The translations under genes and the position numbers were made by a program. This document shows positions 55,615 to 64,000 of a stretch of DNA of 64,000 bases, piece after piece. This stretch comes from Gracilariopsis chorda (taxonomy: Eukaryota > Rhodophyta > Florideophyceae > Gracilariales > Gracilariaceae). The stretch's first letter is position 1. Every line of letters starts with the position of its first letter. The stretch lies in assembly GCA_003194525.1 (NCBI GenBank), contig NBIV01000132.1:141801-205800 (forward strand), in the 5' to 3' direction. The notes under the pieces were generated by a model. That model did not search any database. It was not told the origin of the DNA and worked only from the letters and a program-made list of their open reading frames with translations.

Positions 55615-58600
55615 TTGGCGCCCGAGGCGTCCTCGCCTCGCTCCCCGGTGAAAGTCCTCTCGAGGAAAGACACCGCTGACGCGGACTCTGCGCACCTCGG
55701 TGTGTTGCGTCGCCCGTGGATACGGAGTAAAAATCCCCGGATTCCCGGTAGAGTCTTGGTCTTGGCCAAGCGCAATTATAAGGTCTATGCAGACCTTGGC
55801 CTTGACCCCCAGTTTATGGTGAGGTTTCTCACCGTCCTGGATACAGGTGCAGGCCCCAACTTTGTTGTGGAATCATTGTTACCCCCGCTTGTGCGGTCGC
55901 GTATCCGCTCTGACGCGGTCCCCGACATTTCGGATGCGCACAACAATCCGTTACAAACGGTGGGCACAGTGGACCTCGTCGTGAGACTTGGTACCTCTGT
56001 GGTGAAGTTGGACTTCATCGTTTGCCGTTCATTGGCAGCACCAGTGATACTGGGATGTGATTACTGCGACAGATTTGTCGACGCAATCAGGCCCCGCCTC
56101 AGGCGTGTAGAACTTGACGACGGATCGTCGGTTCCGATTGTTCGCCGCCCGCTAAAGCGGTCCTCTCGGAAACAAGTTCCGCTCCCTGCTGCGCAGGAAC
56201 CACCGCTCTCGTCCCGCGAGTCCACCAAGCTCCGCGTCGCTGCCTCGGTTTCTATACCGGCTGAGTCCCAAGTCTGGGTGCAGGTAAATTCCCGTCAACA
56301 CGGTCTTCGGGTTATAAAACCCCTCGCCTCGTTGTACGAGAAATCCCAGCTGGCGCTGGCTAATGGAGTTGTCTGCATTTCCCCGGATGTCCCTTTCCGG
56401 ATATTGGTTGCCAACCTTGGCAAACACTCCCAGTATCTGGTCAAACACCAAGTAATTGGGAGTGTAACCCACCATCCTATGGGAATGCTGCCAACAAAGA
56501 TGGCAGCCGCCGATGTACTCGGAGTTACCACCTCTTCCGAGGAGTTCGCCCCGCCGTCTGAAGACGTCAAGTCTAAGGAGGGGGAGGAAACCGCTACTTC
56601 AGCGTCGAACATACCGAGTAACTCGGAATTGCGAACCACACCTGTTCCACAGGACAATGCTCCATCGAGCAACGACCGGATTGATCCGGAAAAAGCACTT
56701 GAAGCGCTGGACTTCAGCCACGTGCCAGAGTCGCACCGCGACAAACTCCGTATTATGTTACGGGAATTCACCACAATGTGGGATGGCTCGCTTGGCGAGA
56801 TTAATGCAACGGAACACCGGATCGATTTAATCCCCGGTGCGCGACCGGTTGCACAACCCCCTTACAGGGCAGGTCCGAAAGCTCGGGAAGAGGAGCAGTC
56901 CCAAGTGGACAAAATGCTCCGCGCAGGTGTGATTGAGCCCGCTCAATCACCCTGGGCATCCCCAGTTGTACTGGCTTTAAAGGCCGACGGAACCTGGAGG
57001 TTCTGTGTCGACTACCGCCGGCTCAATGCCGTGACTGTTAGGGACACGTACCCCATCCCTCGTATGGACGAGTGCATTGACTCCCTTGGAGACGCCACCG
57101 TGTTCACGGCCCTTGATGCCAATTGGGGATATTGGAAAGTACCTGTCAGACAGGAGGATCGCGACAAAACCGCATTCACCTGCCATGCAGGAACGTACCG
57201 CTTGAAGCGGATGCCATTTGGGTTAACCAACGCCCCCGCCACCTTTCAGCGTGCAGTAGATGTTCTACTCAACCGCTTTAAGTGGCGGAGTTGTTTGGTC
57301 TACCTTGATGATATTATCATCTTCTCCAACTCGTTGGACTACCATCTCATTCACGTCCGAGACGTGCTGACCGTACTCCGCGATGCGGGAATCACTCTCA
57401 AGTTGAGGAAATGCGAGTTTTTCACAGATACTGTGAAGTATCTGGGTCACATTATCCGTCCTGGACGGTTAGCGATCGAGAAAGCTCGAGTCAAATCCCT
57501 CGTTGAGGCGAAAGAACCCCGTACTCAAACGGAACTGCGCTCCTTTCTGGGGCTGGTCAACGTCTATCGACGGTTTATCCCGAACTTTTCGGATACTGCG
57601 GCGCCCCTGAACGCGTTGTTGCGAAAGAGGAACCCCCCAAAACTGGGAACATTTACGCCCGAGCAATCGGAAGCTTTTAAATCCTTGAAGGAGGCTGTCA
57701 TATCAGCACCAATCCTACATCTCCCAAAACTTGGGTTGCCATACTCCGTAGATACGGACTCGAGCGACTACCAAGTCGGGTGTGCTCTTTTTCAAACCAC
57801 CCCCGAGGGGGAACGACATCCAATTGGTTATTGGTCGCGATCGCTCAATGTTCATGAGCGGAACTACTCCGTATCGGAGAAAGAGTGCCTCGCCGTCGTA
57901 TGGGCGATGACCACTCTGCGCCCCTACCTTATGGTAATTCACTTCACCGTGTACAGGGATCATTCCTCATTGAGGTGGTTGATGAATATCTCCGACTCGT
58001 CGGGACGCCTCATGCGCTGGAGACTCCGCCTCGCGGAATATGACTTTCAAGTCATTTATAAAAAGGGTGCGCAGAACACCCAGGCCGACGCTTTGTCGCG
58101 GTTACCCACAAGTGGGGAAGCACTCCCAACGGAGGATGATGAAGTCCCATGTTTCATGGCTATAGACCCGGATGATCCGGAATATGCCGTCGAGGCTGGG
58201 CCAGAAAACTGGGACGAGGATGCTGACTTTGACGAACTACTCGCATCGCGAGATAAATCTGAGAACCCGTTACTGGGAAACTTTGTACCGGTATCACCGG
58301 AAGAAATGATCCGAGAACAATTCGGCGACCCATTATGTACGAGAATTCGTGCCCGTATCAACGGTGGTGAAGATCTCCCTTTCGGGGTAAACGACAAAGG
58401 CTACCTCGTAAGGAAGTTCGAAGCCCGCCCACAGATTGTGGTACCACATTCCCTGCAATCGCGGGTGTTACACCTATCACACTACGCCCCCATTGGAGGT
58501 CACCCAGGTGGGAGGAAACTCTACCTAACCCTGCGAAGGGATTTCTATTGGCCCGCAATGGCGGTGGATTGCTACGAAACTGTGCGGTTTTGTAGCGAAT

Positions 58601-59196
58601 GCGCGAAGAATCGCGTCAAACTCCGCAAAAATGCGAAGAAGATGAAACTATTCCCCGCAAGGGCGCCACTCGAGTTTATCGCAATTGATCTTCTTGGACC
58701 AATACTCACCACAAAACGTGGAAACAAGTTCCTACTTGTCATCACCGACCGCTTTTCTAAGCTGGTACGGACTGTCCCTCTTCGGAGGATAACCGCTCTC
58801 TCGGTGGCCCAGGCTCTGGTGACGCACTGGATTTTTGTCTACGGTCCCCCTGTGGAGGTCCTCTCCGACAACGGGAAGCAGTTCGTGAGCAAGTTCTTCC
58901 AGGATGTTTGTCGCATCCTGGGTGTCAAGAACTTGTTCACGACTACCTACCACCCCCAGTGTAATGGGCAAGTTGAACGGTTTAACCGGACGTTACTCGC
59001 GGCGTTACGTTCCTACGTAGCTGACCACCCAACGAATTGGGATCTCTACGCTGATGCGGTAACCTACGCGTACAATACGCAGGTACACCGGACTACCGGA
59101 GTTTCGCCATTCGAGTTGGTTCTATCTAGAACACCCCCGCCTGTGGCGCTGGAACCCCAAGCTACCTTGGACAATTTCCCATCTGTGGGTATCTAA
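55615..59196 (+). CDS. Pol of chromovirus 2: protease, RT, RNase H, integrase
   Basis: Intact 1193-codon frame, -1 relative to gag and open across the gag stop, so frameshifting is plausible (no ATG near the start). Protease LDTGAG at 55,837. RT: FCVDYRRLNAVT, MPFGLTNAPATF, YLDD at 57,301. RNase H: VDTDSSDYQVG, EKECLAVVWA, YRDHSSL. Integrase: H-H-C-C module (LSHYAPIGGH...CSECAKNR); catalytic D in AIDLLGP (58,687), D in LSDNGKQF (58,867) and E in GQVERFN (58,975), a proper D-x35-E spacing. All active-site residues seen are present. A TAA at 59,194 cuts off the integrase tail. Confidence 0.9.
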   Translation: MAPEASSPRSPVKVLSRKDTADADSAHLGVLRRPWIRSKNPRIPGRVLVLAKRNYKVYADLGLDPQFMVRFLTVLDTGAGPNFVVESLLPPLVRSRIRSDAVPDISDAHNNPLQTVGTVDLVVRLGTSVVKLDFIVCRSLAAPVILGCDYCDRFVDAIRPRLRRVELDDGSSVPIVRRPLKRSSRKQVPLPAAQEPPLSSRESTKLRVAASVSIPAESQVWVQVNSRQHGLRVIKPLASLYEKSQLALANGVVCISPDVPFRILVANLGKHSQYLVKHQVIGSVTHHPMGMLPTKMAAADVLGVTTSSEEFAPPSEDVKSKEGEETATSASNIPSNSELRTTPVPQDNAPSSNDRIDPEKALEALDFSHVPESHRDKLRIMLREFTTMWDGSLGEINATEHRIDLIPGARPVAQPPYRAGPKAREEEQSQVDKMLRAGVIEPAQSPWASPVVLALKADGTWRFCVDYRRLNAVTVRDTYPIPRMDECIDSLGDATVFTALDANWGYWKVPVRQEDRDKTAFTCHAGTYRLKRMPFGLTNAPATFQRAVDVLLNRFKWRSCLVYLDDIIIFSNSLDYHLIHVRDVLTVLRDAGITLKLRKCEFFTDTVKYLGHIIRPGRLAIEKARVKSLVEAKEPRTQTELRSFLGLVNVYRRFIPNFSDTAAPLNALLRKRNPPKLGTFTPEQSEAFKSLKEAVISAPILHLPKLGLPYSVDTDSSDYQVGCALFQTTPEGERHPIGYWSRSLNVHERNYSVSEKECLAVVWAMTTLRPYLMVIHFTVYRDHSSLRWLMNISDSSGRLMRWRLRLAEYDFQVIYKKGAQNTQADALSRLPTSGEALPTEDDEVPCFMAIDPDDPEYAVEAGPENWDEDADFDELLASRDKSENPLLGNFVPVSPEEMIREQFGDPLCTRIRARINGGEDLPFGVNDKGYLVRKFEARPQIVVPHSLQSRVLHLSHYAPIGGHPGGRKLYLTLRRDFYWPAMAVDCYETVRFCSECAKNRVKLRKNAKKMKLFPARAPLEFIAIDLLGPILTTKRGNKFLLVITDRFSKLVRTVPLRRITALSVAQALVTHWIFVYGPPVEVLSDNGKQFVSKFFQDVCRILGVKNLFTTTYHPQCNGQVERFNRTLLAALRSYVADHPTNWDLYADAVTYAYNTQVHRTTGVSPFELVLSRTPPPVALEPQATLDNFPSVGI

Positions 59197-61293
59197 CGGC
59201 AGCAATGGAAGCAATGGCTTTCCAAGCTGGTCCCCGCTGCGCGGAAGTCTATGGCAAGGGCCCAAGCCGCTTACAAGCGGGATTTTGACGCTCGCTTGCG
59301 AGGAAAGACCCCCCCGATTCGGGCAAATAACTACGTCTTCATCAGGAAGGAGTACTACAACCCAGAACGGGAGAAGGGTCACAAACTCTCGCCTGTGGCG
59401 GATGGACCCTTCAAGGTCATCTCTGTTAACACCGACACTGTCGTGGTAGAGATGGGGGACACGCACGAACGGATTTCCCGTGATCGTGTTGTCCTTGCCC
59501 CTCCTCCCTCGTCAGAGGTAGTCCTGGATCCAGGCAACCCCGTTTCTACGGACTCTGGAACACCGGAACCATCCGGGAGTACAACACCTACAGTACTACC
59601 AAACCCCAGCCGGGGACTCTCAGACCTACCGACTCTGTCGGACTCACCGGCTCAGCCGGGTAATTCGAGCCCCTCAGCGCCCGCCCCTACCACGTCCGCC
59701 CCACTGGCGCGCATCTATACCCGCCAGGCGGGGAATGTTGTCCCTTATCCCGCCGCTCCGTCTAAGGAGGGGGAGGAGAACACTTGTTTTCGAGGAACGA
59801 TATCGCCGTCGCAACGGGAAACACACCGTAACATACGGAACACTGACCGTGGAGCACGGAGTATGTCACGCGACACTAATCCCCCATTCCCGGGCAGTGC
59901 TGTGCAACAGGAACCAGACGCGCAGGCCCTGCAAAAGCGGCAAATACACCGTTTGTCACGGTAAAACGAGAAGCCTCACTCCAATACCGCAGCAGCGGAA
60001 AGGCAATCGCCCAATCCATCCCCGGAGGCATCGCCACAAACGCGGAAAACATACCGTGCTACACGGGAAGTTGAAGCGCAACTACCGCACACCCCTGTCA
60101 CGGAAGGGTCCCCGACAAGGGACTATGGTGACGATTGCCCCCAATCCCCTGAGCAGGGCGATGCCTCGAAGCAGACGTTGGCGGAAGTCCCCGCGGAAGC
60201 AGTTCAATCAGGTCGATCAGACCTGCACCTTACGGAGAAGCGGCGCCCAGATACGCTGGCCTCACAGGGAAATAACCACACCCCTCTTGGGGAAAAAGGC
60301 AGCCAAGCCGCAGTCGAAGCTTTAAGCCCTGGCTCGCAAGCACCGGAAACGCCTCCCGTCGTTGACGGAATTGAAGCCCCCGCTACGGGGAATAATTTGC
60401 GCCAACCCCCGCAACGCTGCGGCAAAGAACCGAGGAACTCGTGAAAAACGCGCGCCATCGCACGCTCCAAACCGGTCGTACCGGACGCTGCTCCTCCTCA
60501 TGGAGATGGTGCACCGCGCTTAGCGGCAATTCCACTGAAAAGGGTGTCATCGGCACCTGCCCGGCACCCCCCAGAGGGGAATTTTGACCAAAATACCGGT
60601 GTACCGGAGTTAGCCCCAGGCAACCCGTCAGTAGCCGGGGACACCACGGCATCGCCGGAACGTATGGTGCAGAGCGGTCTTGCGCCTGGCAGGGAGGCGG
60701 TTTGCCACCCAATCACCGTGTCGCACGGGACATCCCAGGGGATTGTGGAAATGCCGACCCCGCAGGAGCGGTCATCTTCCCGCAAACTCGCGGCTCGTGA
60801 GCTCAACCGCGAAGGCGGAGCCCAAGTCCCACGCCGACTGGCGGTTCGCCCGCAATACCGCGAAGGCGGAAATGAACCTGCCCCAATGGGGAATGACTTG
60901 CCGGTGAAAACCGTGGCACCACGCACCCTCTTGAGGGATATCTTCCCGCATGAGCAGCGGCCGCTATCACAGCGCACGGCAACGCCGGAGTTATCGCCGA
61001 ACACCCTGCTAAAGGACATTATACCGCACAGCGGGCAGCCCCCGCAAGGAAGTACAACCACCACCCGGCACGGCCGGCAGGTCTACGAACGAGAGTTCGT
61101 AGTAGACCGACTTGTCGGACACATCTGGGACCAGGATGGTATTCTACAATACCGCGTCCGCTGGTACAGGTATGACCCCAGTGGGGATACGTGGGAGCCA
61201 ATCGAACACCTCCCACGGTCGCAGGTCCTGCGATACCACCGTCAAACGGGAACTGCAGCCCCAGCCATGCTGGTTAAAGCCCAAGTTGGGTAA
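59197..61293 (+). pseudogene. Integrase tail, long linker and chromodomain of chromovirus 2
   Basis: The same frame as pol continues to 61,293 with further stops only at 59,962 (TAA) and 60,442 (TGA). First comes the integrase GPY/F-type module (VADGPFKVISVNTDTVVVEM). Then about 550 codons follow, rich in Pro, Ser, Thr and Arg, without a fold. At 61,084-61,250 lies a chromodomain: VVDRLVGHIW, LQYRVRWYRY, DTWEPIEHL, with aromatic cage-like residues. Chromodomains target integration to modified histones. The long spacer is unusual, since other chromoviruses place the domain within about 100 residues of GPY/F. Confidence 0.75.
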
Positions 61294-61429
61294 CGTTGCC
61301 GCGCGAGCGGAGAGCGAAAGGAAAGGATAACAAGGCAAAGTCCGTCGAAGACGGGGAACTCAACCGAGAAGCACCGTTCTAAACGGGAAAGTTTATTCAA
61401 GGGACCAGCTAGCTCCCCACAATACTACA

Positions 61430-63154
61430 CTACACTAACTGGCATAGCAAGGGAAAGAAGAACCAGGAAACTGGACCAGAGGTTTCACTCACCCCCATCG
61501 TCCGGGGCGTAACCCCCAGCAAGGCGGTAGGCCAACGCGTCCGCCATGGTGGTGACATCCCCCGATACCTCGGCAGCGCTAAGACCAGCACCCCGGAGGA
61601 AACGTGCGATGATTTCGTTTTCATTCGCCGTCACCCCGCTGGGGATAGAAGGTCCGGCACTTGCCGCCGAAGGGTCAGCAGCCGGCTCGGCCGGAGATGC
61701 CCCCTCTGGGAAAGCTTCCGCGCTAGCGCGGTTTCCTCTACGTCCATCTCCCCGGGTTCTTCCGGTTCGTTATCGACCATTGGGTCATCCCCGCCGTATT
61801 CGCAGTAGTAGTTGTCGGAATCGACGTACCCACCGGGTGGTCTTCCGGCACTTGCCGGGGCGTATCGCGAAGCTCGCGCGCCTCCTCGGAGGAAATTTCC
61901 CGGAACTCCCAGGGGTCGAAGTAGATAAAATCCCCCGCAAGGGCGGTGTTTATACCGAGTCCCGGACCACCGGTGTTACCGCTACCGCCATCCAGACGAC
62001 CGCTTTGCTCCAGCGGACCTCACTCCAGCTAACGCTGTCGATGTACCCAAGTAATTGGAGGACCTCTTCATTGTTGGCCTGGCCCCCAAGGGGGATGCGA
62101 AGATCCAGGTTTCGGATCGCTGCCCGCACACGCGGTTGAAGGAACCAGAGACGATAATGGTCGTACGCCTCGTTGAGGATATAAGCCGCACTGCGGCAGC
62201 CCACTCCGTAACCACTACGGACCACAACCCCGACCGGGGATCCTGCATGAGCAGCGAATCGAGGTACGTAAGTACCGGCGGGAGTTCTATGTAGCACCCC
62301 CGGCAGGCTTCATGGAAGCGCCACCACTCGGGGAGTGCTACATACCGACCTAGTCGGTGAGACGGCGCAATCCGCTCTATCTCCACGTTCTGATACGGGA
62401 TAAAATACCCGAATCGGGATTGCCAACGCCGCTCGTAGCGGATGAAGTTTTGGAGAAAGTTGGACCGGTATTGCCGGGGAAGGTACCTGAACTCCGCCCG
62501 AATAATCGGTCGCTCCCAGCAAAGGGCTTCTTGCCGCGCTGCACGGAAATTCCTCCAAGCGAGGGTCTCGAGGCGGAACAGTTCCCGCCGTACCCAATCT
62601 CCCCGCGAGTGCGGAAGTAGCTAACGTCGAATCCAAACTCCAGTGGGACCGGTACATCGAATGGAGCCCGGCTCTGCCGTTGATACGCCATGCTCGTCAA
62701 CGCGGTTTGTGCCGCAGCGACAGTCTCGCCCGAATTTTTTCGGAGGTGGTGACGCGAATCGCAATCCGGTGACGCCAATCCCACGACGTGGTGACTGCTC
62801 TGGGCAGATCCCCCAGAAGGGTGTCTGAGCCATTCGCATAAGCGGTGACCAATCCCTCATTGAGGACAGCGACCGGGTGAAACCACGGGCAAGGCGCAGC
62901 GCGACGCGTGATTCCGATTAATCGGGTTGAGCCCCACCAGGGTGTTGTAAGTTGGCCAGTTGGACACCGGAGTAGTTCCGGAGGACACCACCGAAGGTGG
63001 TAGTGCGAAGGGATGGTCGCTGCAGCAGCCATATTCCCCGGTTGTACCGGATTTCAATCGCCTTGAGGCAGGGGAACTGACTGGAAACCGGTGGTGTATC
63101 GACCGAGAAGTCTCGGAGGTTGGCTGTGGTTGTTGATGTGTTGTTGTCGTTCAT
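61430..63154 (-). pseudogene. Antisense gene-like segment inside chromovirus 2
   Basis: Between pol and the polypurine tract the minus strand carries a coding-like thread starting at ATG 63,154 (Asn/Thr-rich start). Landmarks in order: LVTAYANGSDTLLG (~62,850), TALTSMAYQRQSRAPFDVP (~62,690), VRRELFRLETLAWRNFRAA (~62,560), SNFLQNFIRYERRWQSRFGY (~62,430), ALPEWWRFHEACRGCYIELP (~62,310), NEAYDHYRLWFLQPRVRAA (~62,160), and an acidic end near 61,800. The thread changes frame at least four times. Roughly 500 residues, rich in Arg, Trp and Tyr; no family recognised. The plus strand shows no coherent protein here. Confidence 0.55.
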
Positions 63155-63308
63155 TTCTCACTTGTCGAGAGTGGCTGTTGTTGTCGTTTGTGTGCTTGAT
63201 GACTCTGGTGCAGAGGGATTTACCGGAGAAACCGGGGGAAAGAGCACGCGCTTTTATCACCCATTTTCGTCTGGTAATCCTCCGCGTCCGCGGTTGTTTT
63301 CCCGTCTT

Positions 63309-63320
63309 AAGGGGGGGGAT
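63309..63320 (+). other. Polypurine tract of chromovirus 2
   Basis: AAGGGGGGGGAT stands immediately before the 3' LTR and would prime plus-strand synthesis. Confidence 0.75.
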
Positions 63321-63321
63321 A

Positions 63322-64000
63322 TGAAGTGCAATGCCCTCAGGGAGGATTCTTGGTACTTGAACGCTTTCCCGATATTATCGTTGTGTGTGTGTATATGAAC
63401 TACGCCCCACTATGGTGGATATGGACACGTGGGACACGGTTTTGGGTCAGTTGGCGGTTGGCCACAGTAGTGGATGTTGCCACGAAATGTGGATATTTTA
63501 GTTAATATTATGTATTATTTTCACACCCATTTCTGGGAAGCTAGTACTTTAGTGCGACGGCGCACTGCCGTCGCACCAGTAAATCTTCTCCAAGAAGGGA
63601 CCCCAACCTGGGGAATTGGCTCTAGTTGTTGCCGCTCGCGCGCGTACTCTACTCGTCCCTGAAGGGAACGCCGTAAACCACGGGACATCTAACCCCCTTG
63701 CACATCTAAAGAAGCCCATCCTTGGGAGTACAATTGTTCCAATCATATTGGTGTTCGCCCTGTATAGGGATATTGTTACCGGCATCGCCGTATCTGTTCG
63801 TCGCTCTCGCGACTCACATCGTCCTCTCTTCCCCCTCTTCGCCCTTCCTTTTTCCCCTTTATAGGGTAGCACCTCCTGCTATCCGCGGCCCTCGTGTGCG
63901 CATCCGCTCGCACACCCCCACTTACGTGGAACATACCTCTACTGAGGATCACACCCCGCTCACGCGGATACCGATTCTTCGCCTTCACCTCCCTGCGCGA
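63322..64000 (+). repeat. 3' LTR of chromovirus 2, truncated by window end
   Basis: TGAAGTGCAATGCCC start; matches the 5' LTR to the end of the window. About 145 nt of the LTR lie beyond. Confidence 0.85.

Larger units (their letters stand above)
52468..64000 (+). mobile_element. Ty3/gypsy chromovirus 2, 3' LTR runs out of the window
   Basis: 5' LTR 52,468-53,291, primer-binding site, gag 53,396-55,567, pol from about 55,567 to 61,293 in the -1 frame, antisense segment 61,430-63,154, polypurine tract, 3' LTR from 63,322. The two LTRs differ at about 25 of the 679 comparable positions, so this copy is much younger than chromovirus 1. Gag and pol are frame-intact apart from single in-frame stops. 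It landed inside an older retroelement remnant. Confidence 0.9.

Noticed and set aside
56152-56774. Minus-strand frames of 107-159 codons opposite pol
   Set aside because: They lie opposite an intact protease/RT frame and show no coherent pattern; unlike the 61.4-63.2 kb segment, the plus strand is clearly coding.
1-64000. CRISPR arrays, bacterial operons, rRNA genes
   Set aside because: No regular spaced repeats, no operon-like gene strings and no rRNA-like sequence were seen.

Overview
The window reads as nuclear DNA of a eukaryote. One gene has five exons with short GT..AG introns (76-107 nt). Promoters carry TATA boxes, and one gene has a downstream AATAAA. Most of the sequence is retrotransposon and DNA-transposon material in several stages of decay. 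Short introns, intron-poor small secreted-protein genes, repeat-rich intergenic DNA, chromoviruses and DIRS-type elements would fit a red alga (florideophyte, Chondrus-like). That placement is inference; no marker gene proves it.

Layout. 1-0.96 kb: the 3' part of a Kelch-repeat gene. 2.5-4.36 kb: an intact five-exon ionotropic glutamate receptor-like gene. 4.4-8.7 kb: mostly non-coding, with one or two doubtful small secreted peptides. 8.7-11.5 kb (minus): a decayed gene with a CCHC zinc knuckle, interrupted by an LTR-like insertion. 12-15 kb: small repeats. 15.0-30.1 kb: a nested stack. The outer layer is a tyrosine-recombinase (DIRS/PAT/Ngaro-like) retroelement whose gag/RT/RNase H half (15.0-18.5) and recombinase half (29.0-29.8) lie about 10 kb apart, between ~210-bp direct repeats. 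Inside it are an RNase H-splitting insertion, a reverse solo LTR, a 384-aa DDE transposase and a complete old Ty3/gypsy chromovirus (21,451-28,992).

31.2-34.7 kb: an intact cysteine-rich secreted protein gene, then a broken NB-ARC/WD40 (Apaf-1/NLR-like) gene. 36-39.4 kb: two abutting PIF/Harbinger-type parts (Myb-like adaptor, minus; transposase, plus) joined at a perfect 13-bp palindrome that looks like two terminal inverted repeats. 39.4-43.4 kb: a PDXDC1-like decarboxylase pseudogene and an F-box/LRR pseudogene. 43.5-45.4 kb: a second Harbinger adaptor copy ending at the same terminal sequence plus TAA. Directly beyond it, at 45.4-46.1 kb, lies a segment whose translation strongly resembles the bacterial flagellar rod protein FlgG. 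49.3-50.4 kb: an intact secreted protein with a possible carbohydrate-binding module.

52,468-64,000: a large, younger chromovirus (LTRs roughly 96% identical over the shared 679 nt). Its pol frame runs through protease, RT, RNase H and integrase, then a ~550-codon low-complexity linker, to a chromodomain. Between pol and the 3' LTR an antisense gene-like segment is visible. The whole element is rich in short perfect inverted repeats.

Intact-looking genes are the Kelch fragment, the receptor, the two secreted proteins and the 384-aa transposase. Most others carry frameshifts or in-frame stops.
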